Assembly: GCF_050113715.1 (NCBI RefSeq)
Contig: NZ_JBNJQR010000016.1
Location: 1 to 17,295 of the forward strand
Length of the DNA stretch: 17,295 nt
Origin: Brevibacillus_H ginsengisoli
GTDB taxonomy: Bacteria > Bacillota > Bacilli > Brevibacillales > Brevibacillaceae
Direction of reading: 5' to 3'
Part shown: piece after piece, positions 7,357 to 13,266 of the stretch
How the letters are laid out: each line of letters begins with the position of its first letter
Position numbering within the stretch: position 1 is the first letter of the stretch
The notes under the pieces: generated by a model
Database searches by the model: none
Told to the model about the DNA's origin: nothing
What the model saw: the letters and a program-made list of their open reading frames with translations, nothing else
Program-made: the position numbers and the translations under genes

Positions 7357-8082
7357 ATGTCGAAGCCAAATACGCTTCTGTTCGACCTGGACGGAACTTT
7401 ATTGGGAATGAGAACGGAAGAGTTTGTTCATCAGTATATTGGGGAGATTTCCAAGTTTTTGGGAGACCGATTTGATACCAAGCTGGTTGTTCAATCTGTT
7501 TTCGGGGCAACCAAAGCGATGATTATGAGCCGAGAACCGGACAAGACGAATGAACAAGTCTTTACTGAGACGTTTTTGGAACAAACCGGGATTGCCAAAG
7601 AAGAGATCTGGCCGATCTTTGATCAGTTTTATCAGGAGGTTTTTCCGAATTTATCTCATCTGACTTACCCGTCCCCGCTCGCCAAACAAATTGTAGAAGC
7701 GGCCAAGGAAGCAGGTTACCGAGTTGTCGTGGCGACCAACCCCGTTTTCCCGAGGGACGCCATTCATAGCCGTCTGGCCTGGATTGAATTAAGCCCGGAT
7801 GATTTTGAGTTGGTAACGGTTTACGAAGAATCCCACCATACGAAGCCTAATCTGGGGTACTTCCAAGAAATTTGCGATCGAATTGGGGTAACTCCGGCCG
7901 ATTGCATTATGATCGGGAATCATATGCAGGAAGATATGGTTGCAAGCAAGCTGGGCATGACCACATTCCTGATGACGGATTACCTTGAGAACCGTGGAGA
8001 ACCTATTTATCCTGTTGATCAACAAGGAAGCATGCAGGAGTTGTATGAACAAATTAAGAACCGCCATGGAATTTTTGCCTAA
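7357..8082 (+). CDS. HAD-superfamily hydrolase
   Basis: A 241-aa haloacid dehalogenase-type phosphatase, probably cytoplasmic. Motif I is LLFDLDGT, with nucleophile D10 and acid/base D12. Motif II is the Thr/Ser of VVVATNP (about T127). Motif III is K163 in HHTKPNLGYF. Motif IV is IMIGNHMQEDMVASKLGM, with acidic residues E192/D193. The helical cap lies between motifs I and II (about 20-105), as in C1-cap phosphatases of the phosphoglycolate or 5'-nucleotidase kind. The substrate cannot be read from the sequence. ATG 7357 has an excellent AAAGGGGGG ribosome binding site. It is co-transcribed with trmL. Confidence 0.88.
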   Translation: MSKPNTLLFDLDGTLLGMRTEEFVHQYIGEISKFLGDRFDTKLVVQSVFGATKAMIMSREPDKTNEQVFTETFLEQTGIAKEEIWPIFDQFYQEVFPNLSHLTYPSPLAKQIVEAAKEAGYRVVVATNPVFPRDAIHSRLAWIELSPDDFELVTVYEESHHTKPNLGYFQEICDRIGVTPADCIMIGNHMQEDMVASKLGMTTFLMTDYLENRGEPIYPVDQQGSMQELYEQIKNRHGIFA

Positions 8083-8126
8083 AAGGGATTACTTCTGAGG
8101 CACCAGAATATAAGAAGAACGAAATG

Positions 8127-8324
8127 AGAAAAGACTTCGTCCCTCTGTGCTCTGTTTAAGCTCGCGTGTAGCATCTGTTGTCCGCTCCGGTCACTTCGGA
8201 AGGGAGTCGACAAGAAAATCACTTCGCATCTCATTGACGTAAAGAATGCCGACTCTTTTTCCTTCCTACGTTCACTCCGCTTTGTTTCGCTTAAAATGAG
8301 CGTCGAGCGGACGAAATCTTTTCT
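8127..8324. other. long self-complementary intergenic region (candidate structured RNA)
   Basis: The 320 bp after the HAD gene hold no credible gene but are rich in complementary segments. The ends AGAAAAGACTTCGTCC (8127-8142) and GGACGAAATCTTTTCT (8309-8324) pair at 15 of 16 positions. GCTCG (8160-8164) pairs with CGAGC (8304-8308), directly inside. GGAAGGGAGTCG (8198-8209) pairs with CGACTC (8250-8255) plus CCTTCC (8261-8266), with a TTTTT bulge. GTCCGCTC (8180-8187) is perfectly complementary to GAGCGGAC (8305-8312), which would compete with the outer helix. TCACT[T/C]CG occurs three times (8191, 8219, 8272). The strand and function are unknown; it could equally be a decayed repeat element. 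Confidence 0.45.
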
Positions 8325-8402
8325 TGGTGGGCTTGCGCGAAAGGAAGGTATGATTAATCACTTTACCTCTGTAAAGCAATTAAACATTCCGATATTATGA
8401 AG

Positions 8403-8437
8403 AAAGGCAGGGAGCCGAAACAGCTCTCTGCCTTTTT
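8403..8437 (+). terminator. strong terminator downstream of the trmL-HAD unit
   Basis: AAAGGCAGGGAGC (8403-8415) pairs with GCTCTCTGCCTTT (8423-8435), 13 bp with one G-U, loop CGAAACA and a T5 tail. It lies 320 bp after the HAD stop, so the structured region would be included in the HAD transcript. It could also serve the convergent micro-ORF, although the U-tail that way is weak. Confidence 0.92.
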
Positions 8438-8461
8438 ATGTATTCGAGTCAACCTTATGTT

Positions 8462-8554
8462 TTAGAGATTCCAAGTTTTATCTTCGTTGTATCCTGCTGT
8501 CAAAATGGCGCACAGGAAGCAGCCAAATACTAACGTTACGATAACCATACCCAT
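8462..8554 (-). CDS. 30-aa membrane micro-protein
   Basis: A 30-codon frame on the minus strand. It begins with MGM and a hydrophobic helix (VIVTLVFGCFLCAILTAG, residues 4-21) and ends with a short charged tail YNEDKTWNL, the pattern of a single-span small membrane protein. Support for expression: GGAAGGGG about 8 nt before ATG 8554, and upstream a -10 TATAAT at 17 bp from a -35-like TTTTCA. The second ATG (8548) has poorer spacing. It is convergent with the HAD gene and divergent from prkA. I do not recognise a family and assign no function. Chance is possible for a frame this short, but the combination of ribosome binding site, promoter and helix is unusual. Confidence 0.55.
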   Translation of the reverse strand: MGMVIVTLVFGCFLCAILTAGYNEDKTWNL

Positions 8555-8586
8555 GTGGATATCCCCTTCCGCTACATATTGTTCTA

Positions 8587-8615
8587 ATTATAACTTAATC
8601 TGGATTTTTTGAAAA
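8587..8615 (-). promoter_or_regulatory. promoter of the micro-ORF
   Basis: On the minus strand, a -35-like TTTTCA (8615-8610), a 17-bp spacer and a perfect -10 TATAAT (8592-8587), 32 nt before the micro-ORF start codon. Confidence 0.5.
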
Positions 8616-8635
8616 TGGCATAACCACTCGTCTAG

Positions 8636-8653
8636 TGTGAACGAGTTGTGAAC
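8636..8653. repeat. direct repeat TGTGAAC x2 at 11-bp spacing
   Basis: TGTGAAC at 8636-8642 and 8647-8653 repeats one helical turn apart, between the micro-ORF promoter and the prkA leader. The first copy overlaps a small dyad ACTCGT/ACGAGT. This could be a regulator site; it is only suggestive. Confidence 0.3.
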
Positions 8654-8815
8654 AGTAGGAGGTAGTACTTTTCTTGGGACAGAGCAACAAGTTTGTTTCT
8701 TTCGCATAAGTATAAAAAAAGCGTTGAGATTTTCCCCTCCAGTCAGTTATCCAGCCTCGTGGCGATTACACAATCATTAGGTTGTTGGAAAACATTATAA
8801 ATATTTATCTACCAA

Positions 8816-8833
8816 AAAGGGAAGCATCCCTTT
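8816..8833 (+). other. hairpin in the prkA leader
   Basis: AAAGGGA (8816-8822) and TCCCTTT (8827-8833) form a perfect 7-bp stem with loop AGCA. CATCCTTTTT follows. It could act as a weak terminator protecting prkA from upstream read-through. The rest of 8654-8931 shows nothing gene-like apart from an orphan AGGAGG at 8657. Confidence 0.4.
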
Positions 8834-8845
8834 CATCCTTTTTAC

Positions 8846-8874
8846 GAATGCGGCAAAATTACAAGTCATATACA
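8846..8874 (+). promoter_or_regulatory. possible sigma-E-type promoter of prkA
   Basis: GAATGCG (8846-8852), a 14-bp spacer and CATATACA (8867-8874) partly match the sporulation sigma-E pattern (-35 GAATATT, -10 CATACAAT). prkA and yhbH of B. subtilis are sigma-E dependent by established knowledge. The match is imperfect in both boxes. Confidence 0.35.
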
Positions 8875-8931
8875 TGGAAGTACACTGTTGTACGAAAGAA
8901 GAGATGGGCGGTAAAGGGAGGAGTGACTAGC

Positions 8932-10830
8932 ATGGATATTTTAAGACGGATCGCTGAGTACCGGGCCCGAGAAGAAAAGTTGACGTGGAGGGGCACGTTT
9001 GCTGAATACCTGGAACTGGTTCGTAAAAATCCTTTGATCGCGCAAACGGCGCACTCCCGTGTTTATAACATGATTAAAAGCGCCGGGATTGAAGAAAATG
9101 AGGATGGATCGCGTTCTTATCAGTTTTTTAGTCGAGAAATATATGGGTTGGATCGCGCAATAGAACGTTTGGCTGAGGAGTATTTTCACTCGGCCGCAAG
9201 ACGGCTTGATGTGCGCAAACGGATTTTGCTTTTGATGGGGCCGGTCAGCGGAGGTAAATCGACTATTGTTACCATGCTGAAGCGTGGACTTGAGGATTAT
9301 TCCAGAACAGATGACGGAGCTGTTTATGCGTTGGACGGCTGCCCGATGCACGAGGAGCCTCTACATCTTATTCCCCGTGAGCTTCGATCTGAATTGGAAG
9401 CGCAGCTGGGCATTCGAATCGAGGGTGAATTGACCCCTTACAATCGGATGCGTTTGGAGAATGAATTCGGCGGGCGGATTGAAGATTTTCCGGTTAGACG
9501 GGTCTTGTTCTCGGAAGCGCAGCGGGTGGGGATTGGCACATTCAGTCCATCTGATCCCAAGTCTCAAGATATTGCCGACTTAACAGGAAGCATCGACTTT
9601 TCTACCATTACGCGATATGGCTCGGAGTCAGACCCGCGGGCCTATCGATTTGACGGGGAATTGAACAAGGCGAATCGCGGGTTGATGGAGTTCCAGGAAA
9701 TGCTCAAATGCGATGAGAAGTTTCTTTGGCATCTGCTTTCATTGACGCAGGAGGGGAACTTTAAGGCGGGGCGTTTCGCGTTAATCAGTGCGGATGAGTT
9801 AATCGTGGCGCATACGAACGAAGCGGAGTACAAATCGTTTATAGCCAACAAGAAGAATGAAGCCCTTCAATCGCGGATTATCGTGATGCCTGTTCCATAC
9901 AATCTGCGAGTAAGCGACGAAGAAAAAATTTATTCCAAACTGATCAAACAATCCGACTTGGGGCATGTGCATATTGCTCCACACGCACTGCGGGCTGCGG
10001 CTATTTTCTCGATTTTGACCCGATTGAAGGAATCGAAGAAGCAAGGGGCCGATCTGCTGAAAAAAATGCGCCTGTACGATGGTGAGATTGTGGAAGGATT
10101 CAAGGGCTCCGATCTTGATGAACTGCGGAACGAACACGCGGATGAAGGGATGTCCGGTATCGACCCGCGCCACGTTATCAACCGAATCTCCAGTGCGTTG
10201 ATCCGTCGCGACACAGAATGCATCAATGCGCTTGATATTTTACGGGCTATGAAGGACGGTCTGGATGTTCACCCTTCCATCACGAAGGAGCAGAAGGATC
10301 GCTACTTGAACTTCATCTCGCTAGCCCGCAAGGAATACGATGAGCTGGCCAAAAAAGAAGTCCAAAAAGCCTTCGTTTACAGCTACGAAGAGTCAGCCAA
10401 GACCATGATGGACAATTACCTCGACAACGTGGAAGCGTATTGCAACAGCCACAAAATGCGTGATCCGATTACCGGCGAGGAGATGGATCCGGATGAACGT
10501 CTGATGCGCTCCATCGAAGAGCAAATTGGAATTTCTGAGAATGCGAAACGCGGGTTCCGTGAAGAAATTTTGATCCGAATTTCGGCGTATGCTCGCAAAG
10601 GCAAACGCTTTGACTATAGCACCCACGATCGTCTGCGTGAAGCGATTGAGAAAAAATTATTCTCCGATCTCAAAGACGTCGTGAAAATCACCACCTCTTC
10701 CAAAACACCGGATGAACACCAATTGAAGAAAATCAACGAAGTGACCAAACGACTGATTGAAGAGCACCATTATTGCCCGATTTGCGCAAATGAACTGCTG
10801 CGTTACGTAGGAAGTTTATTAAACCGATAA
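8932..10830 (+). CDS. prkA: PrkA family serine protein kinase / AAA+ protein
   Basis: A 632-aa protein, the same size as B. subtilis PrkA (about 631). The N-terminal PrkA AAA domain covers about residues 1-370 with Walker A GPVSGGKS at 103-110; the C-terminal PrkA domain covers about 385-630. Family stretches such as YALDGCPMHEEPLHLIP, IGTFSPSDPKSQDIADLTG and GELNKANRGLMEFQEMLK are intact, and a CPIC pair lies at C615/C618 near the C-terminus. PrkA is classed as a serine kinase needed for efficient sporulation and acts in the mother cell; how much of its activity is kinase and how much AAA+ is debated. I chose ATG 8932 because GGGAGGAG lies about 9 nt upstream; the frame is open to 8782, but those codons have no ribosome binding site. 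yhbH follows after 12 nt. Confidence 0.95.
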   Translation: MDILRRIAEYRAREEKLTWRGTFAEYLELVRKNPLIAQTAHSRVYNMIKSAGIEENEDGSRSYQFFSREIYGLDRAIERLAEEYFHSAARRLDVRKRILLLMGPVSGGKSTIVTMLKRGLEDYSRTDDGAVYALDGCPMHEEPLHLIPRELRSELEAQLGIRIEGELTPYNRMRLENEFGGRIEDFPVRRVLFSEAQRVGIGTFSPSDPKSQDIADLTGSIDFSTITRYGSESDPRAYRFDGELNKANRGLMEFQEMLKCDEKFLWHLLSLTQEGNFKAGRFALISADELIVAHTNEAEYKSFIANKKNEALQSRIIVMPVPYNLRVSDEEKIYSKLIKQSDLGHVHIAPHALRAAAIFSILTRLKESKKQGADLLKKMRLYDGEIVEGFKGSDLDELRNEHADEGMSGIDPRHVINRISSALIRRDTECINALDILRAMKDGLDVHPSITKEQKDRYLNFISLARKEYDELAKKEVQKAFVYSYEESAKTMMDNYLDNVEAYCNSHKMRDPITGEEMDPDERLMRSIEEQIGISENAKRGFREEILIRISAYARKGKRFDYSTHDRLREAIEKKLFSDLKDVVKITTSSKTPDEHQLKKINEVTKRLIEEHHYCPICANELLRYVGSLLNR

Positions 10831-10842
10831 GGGGGGACCTCT

Positions 10843-11997
10843 ATGGACGATTCTTCTTTTGTCGTCTCCAGAGAAGATTGGTCGCTCCACCGCAAAGGGC
10901 ATCAGGATCAGAATCGACACCAGGAAAAAGTGAAAGAAGCGATAAAGAAGAACCTGCCCGATTTGGTCAGTGAAGAAAGCATTGTCATGTCGAATGGCAG
11001 AGAAGTCGTGAAGATACCCATTCGTTCGTTGGATGAGTACCGGTTTCGCTACAACTTCCAGAAGGGACAGCACGGCGGACAGGGAAAAGGCAATTCCAAA
11101 GTGGGAGACGTCATCGCCAAGGACGGTGACCCACAGCAAGGACCAGGCAAGGGTCAGGGAGCAGGCGATCAACCGGGTGTTGATTACTTTGAGGTAGAGA
11201 TCAGTGTGGAAGAACTGGAAGAGATGCTGTTTGCGGAACTGGAGCTACCGAATCTGCAAAGCAAAGACGAGCAGAATATCATTGTAGAAGAAACCAGATT
11301 TAACGACGTCCGTAAAAAAGGTCTGATGGGCAACATCGATAAGAAGCGAACCCTGTTGGCGGCCATTCGCCGGAATGCCTTGGAGGGCTACAGCGATATG
11401 GAGCTAGGCATCACCAATGAAGACTTGCGTTTCAAGACGTGGGAAGAGATCATCAAGCCACACTCCAACGCAGTCATTATCGCGATGATGGATACATCGG
11501 GTTCGATGGGGATTTTCGAGAAGTACATTGCCCGCAGCTTTTTCTTCTGGATGCTGCGGTTCCTTCGTACCAAATACGAGAAGGTGGAGATCTGCTTCAT
11601 CGCCCATCATACAGAAGCGAAGGAAGTAACGGAGGATGCCTTTTTTTCCAAAGGGGAAAGCGGGGGAACGATCTGCTCCTCCGCCTATCGCAAGGCCATC
11701 GAAATCATTGACCAGCGGTATCCTACTTCCCAGTACAACATCTATCCGTTCCACTTCTCCGACGGTGACAACCTCACTTCTGACAATGAACGCTGCGTGA
11801 AATATGTGAAAGAACTAATGGAGCGCTGCAATATGTTTGGGTATGGGGAAGTCAACCAGTACAACAGGCACAGCACCCTGATGAGCGCCTACCGCCACAT
11901 CAAGGAGCCAAAGTTCATGCACTGCGTGATCCGGGAGAAGGGCGAGGTGTATAAGGCGCTGCGGACTTTCTTTGGGAAGAAGGAAGCTTTGACGTAA
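10843..11997 (+). CDS. yhbH: sporulation protein YhbH (DUF444, VWA-like)
   Basis: A 384-aa DUF444 protein that always pairs with PrkA; its loss impairs sporulation in B. subtilis. The N-terminal third is basic (WSLHRKGHQDQNRHQEKVKEA) and includes a Gly/Gln/Lys-rich stretch (about residues 73-112). An acidic helix follows (SVEELEEMLFAELELPN). The C-terminal half is a von Willebrand A-like domain with MIDAS motif DTSGSMG at 217-223 and GGTICSSAY and FHFSDGDN as later metal-site segments. AGGGGGGA precedes ATG 10843; the gap from prkA is 12 nt, so one operon. The last 45 codons are duplicated at 15162-15300, and the terminator is found three times downstream. Confidence 0.94.
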   Translation: MDDSSFVVSREDWSLHRKGHQDQNRHQEKVKEAIKKNLPDLVSEESIVMSNGREVVKIPIRSLDEYRFRYNFQKGQHGGQGKGNSKVGDVIAKDGDPQQGPGKGQGAGDQPGVDYFEVEISVEELEEMLFAELELPNLQSKDEQNIIVEETRFNDVRKKGLMGNIDKKRTLLAAIRRNALEGYSDMELGITNEDLRFKTWEEIIKPHSNAVIIAMMDTSGSMGIFEKYIARSFFFWMLRFLRTKYEKVEICFIAHHTEAKEVTEDAFFSKGESGGTICSSAYRKAIEIIDQRYPTSQYNIYPFHFSDGDNLTSDNERCVKYVKELMERCNMFGYGEVNQYNRHSTLMSAYRHIKEPKFMHCVIREKGEVYKALRTFFGKKEALT

Positions 11998-12036
11998 AGA
12001 GATGGTAAGGTCGTTTGAAGTGACAAATAAATAATG

Positions 12037-12180
12037 GTAACTGGAGTCGCTTTGTCGTAAAGACGGAGCGGCTTTTCTTTTATAGAAAAATTTTACTGGA
12101 TGTTGGAAAGTCGTTTGGTTGGGATTTTTAAATGGATAGTTTTAGTAGGCAAATTGAAGTTTTGAGCTAATGGGTAGGTT
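12037..12180 (+). repeat. direct repeat copy A, includes the yhbH terminator
   Basis: About 144 bp that recur, imperfectly, at 12276-12420 (offset 239-240). Shared landmarks in the same order are the hairpin GTCGCTTTGTCGTAAAGAC, TTACTGGATG, TCGTTTG, AAATGGATAG, GTAGGC and GAGCTAA. No open frame is evident. Between yhbH and this copy there is an aborted partial match (AAGGTCGTTTG at 12007-12017) to the sequence before the terminator of the third copy. Confidence 0.8.
12046..12081 (+). terminator. prkA-yhbH operon terminator (copy A)
   Basis: GTCGCTTTGTC (12046-12056), loop GTAAA, GACGGAGCGGC (12062-12072): an 11-bp stem with three G-U pairs, followed by TTTTCTTTT. It is the first terminator after yhbH, 48 nt beyond the stop. 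Confidence 0.85.
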
Positions 12181-12275
12181 AACGCAATATAAATAAGTTA
12201 AACTTTATATTACGATGTTTGGGGGAATACGAGTCCAAAGGAGATGGAGAGTGTTTTAATAAAATATATAAACGA

Positions 12276-12420
12276 ATAACCGAAGTCGCTTTGTCGTAAA
12301 GACGAAGCGGCTATTCTTTTGTATACATGGATTACTGGATGATGGAGAGCCGTTTGTTTATTAGTTTCAAATGGATAGGTTTTGTAGGCGAAAAGAAGTT
12401 GTTGAGCTAACGGGCAGCCG
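12276..12420 (+). repeat. direct repeat copy B
   Basis: Second copy of the repeat at 12037-12180. The about 95 bp between the copies (12181-12275) do not match and hold only an AAAGGAG followed by an 11-codon frame. From 12421 to about 12540 the sequence is AT-rich with no feature I can support. Confidence 0.8.
12285..12320 (+). terminator. second copy of the yhbH terminator (copy B)
   Basis: GTCGCTTTGTC (12285-12295), loop GTAAA, GACGAAGCGGC (12301-12311), then TATTCTTTT. The stem differs from copy A by one base, which changes a G-U pair to A-U, so the fold is preserved. Confidence 0.75.
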
Positions 12421-12545
12421 ACAATTCAGTAAACTTGTATTTAAATTGTTTCACTCAACTGATACTTTGATAGTTCAATAAACTTCTCCTTGAGGCTACC
12501 GTAAAATAATCGGTTGCATTACTTAATTTACAGGCAGTTTAATGA

Positions 12546-12914
12546 GAGAAGGTGTACACAGAAATTGGGTATCAAGTAAAGATTAAACCTAATCCAAAAC
12601 AATTCAATGAGGTGAAAACTTGTCACACGTTAGAATAAGATGAGTTGAGTACGACTGAACCGTTAGCATTAATTTATGAGTTTGCACCACATAAGCAATC
12701 CGGAGACTATAAGGTTAATGAGAAACACGGATTACACTTAATATTCGAATGTACTCTAAAAAACAATTCAATACCGAAATTACCCCAAAAACCAGATCAT
12801 CATCAGACGGCAGTGAAAAGGATTACTCTAGAAGAGCTAGAGTCCATTTTACTGATATCAAATATTAATCAGCAAATAATAAATTATGTTAAGAACAAAG
12901 GAATATCAAATTAA
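12546..12914 (+). pseudogene. broken Nudix hydrolase gene (C-terminal part)
   Basis: One frame reads EKVYTEIGYQVKIKPN..., meets TAA at 12636-12638, then continues DELSTTEPLALIYEFAPHKQ...KHGLHLIFECTLK...IPKLPQKPDHHQTAVKRITLEEL to a stop at 12912. The part after the internal stop has the layout of the C-terminal half of small Nudix hydrolases (LxxVYEYAPH, LxLxFECxLK, PDxxQxGVxWIxLxEL); the Trp before the final IxLEEL is Arg here. The part before it looks like the end of a Nudix box (EEIGY-like), but the glutamate-rich catalytic core and the N-terminus are missing. In the adjacent frame, MREGV at 12542 hints at a frameshift inside the box. A separate 89-aa protein from ATG 12645 is possible but has no good ribosome binding site. 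Confidence 0.65.
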
Positions 12915-12916
12915 TT

Positions 12917-12951
12917 GAAGATTTTCATTTAGATAATCTTCGTCTTTTAAA
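12917..12951 (+). terminator. terminator-like hairpin after the Nudix remnant
   Basis: GAAGATT (12917-12923) pairs with AATCTTC (12935-12941), followed by GTCTTTTAAA. It lies 3 nt after the remnant's stop, as expected for the terminator of the once intact gene. Confidence 0.5.
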
Positions 12952-13032
12952 TGATTAGTGAACTGTGACGTAGATTAAGAAAAAAGCAATGATGTAGTAA
13001 GTTTCACTCTAAATGTCAACAAACTATTAAAC

Positions 13033-13071
13033 AGCGGCTACTACCCGGTACTCAACTGGGAAGTAGCCGCT
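13033..13071. other. large near-perfect hairpin, function unclear
   Basis: AGCGGCTACT (13033-13042) pairs with AGTAGCCGCT (13062-13071); inside it, after one A-A mismatch, CCC pairs with GGG. The loop is 11 nt. T-content after it is modest on both strands, so it may be a weak bidirectional terminator, an RNA stabiliser or a cruciform. Nothing gene-like lies around it (12952-13140). Confidence 0.5.
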
Positions 13072-13146
13072 GAGTTGTTATTTAGCAAATGGAATAAGTA
13101 GAAATTGAATGCATTTGTATAAAAGTGAGTTAAAAATGCATAAATT

Positions 13147-13196
13147 TGTATAAAATTGTAGAAAAATGTATAAAAATGTAGAATTATGTATAGCAT
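13147..13196 (+). repeat. five 10-bp phased TGTA-AAA repeats before the mcp gene
   Basis: TGTA begins at 13147, 13157, 13167, 13177 and 13187, each 10 bp apart. The units alternate TGTATAAAA-type and TGTAGAAAA-type. The array ends immediately upstream of the mcp -10 region, so it may be an operator array, or intrinsically curved DNA because the A-runs share one helical face. A lone TGTATAAAA at 13116 is out of phase. Confidence 0.65.
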
Positions 13197-13207
13197 TTCG
13201 ATATAAT
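13179..13207 (+). promoter_or_regulatory. mcp promoter, sigma-D-like
   Basis: TAGA (13179-13182), a 14-bp spacer and TTCGATAT (13197-13204) resemble the motility/chemotaxis sigma-D pattern (TAAA, N14-16, GCCGATAT). A sigma-A -10 TATAAT (13202-13207) overlaps it but has no good -35. Chemoreceptor genes of Bacillus are commonly sigma-D dependent. Confidence 0.45.
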
Positions 13208-13266
13208 TTCAAAGACTAATTTCCAGGTTATAAGGCGAAAGAACTAACTAAAGGAGGAGGTATTTC

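Noticed and set aside
8657..8709. Orphan AGGAGG followed by an 11-codon frame from a TTG
   Set aside because: Spacing is long, the start codon is weak and the peptide has no recognisable feature; probably chance.
8782..8931. 50-residue N-terminal extension of PrkA from TTG 8782
   Set aside because: No ribosome binding site; the extension would cover the leader hairpin; ATG 8932 has a strong ribosome binding site and gives the family length.
9361..11754. Several minus-strand frames of 60-136 aa inside prkA and yhbH
   Set aside because: They are shadows of conserved coding sequence, without ribosome binding sites or family motifs.
13147..13196. CRISPR array or replication iterons
   Set aside because: Units are only 10 bp with no unique spacers, and no cas, rep or DnaA-box pattern is nearby.
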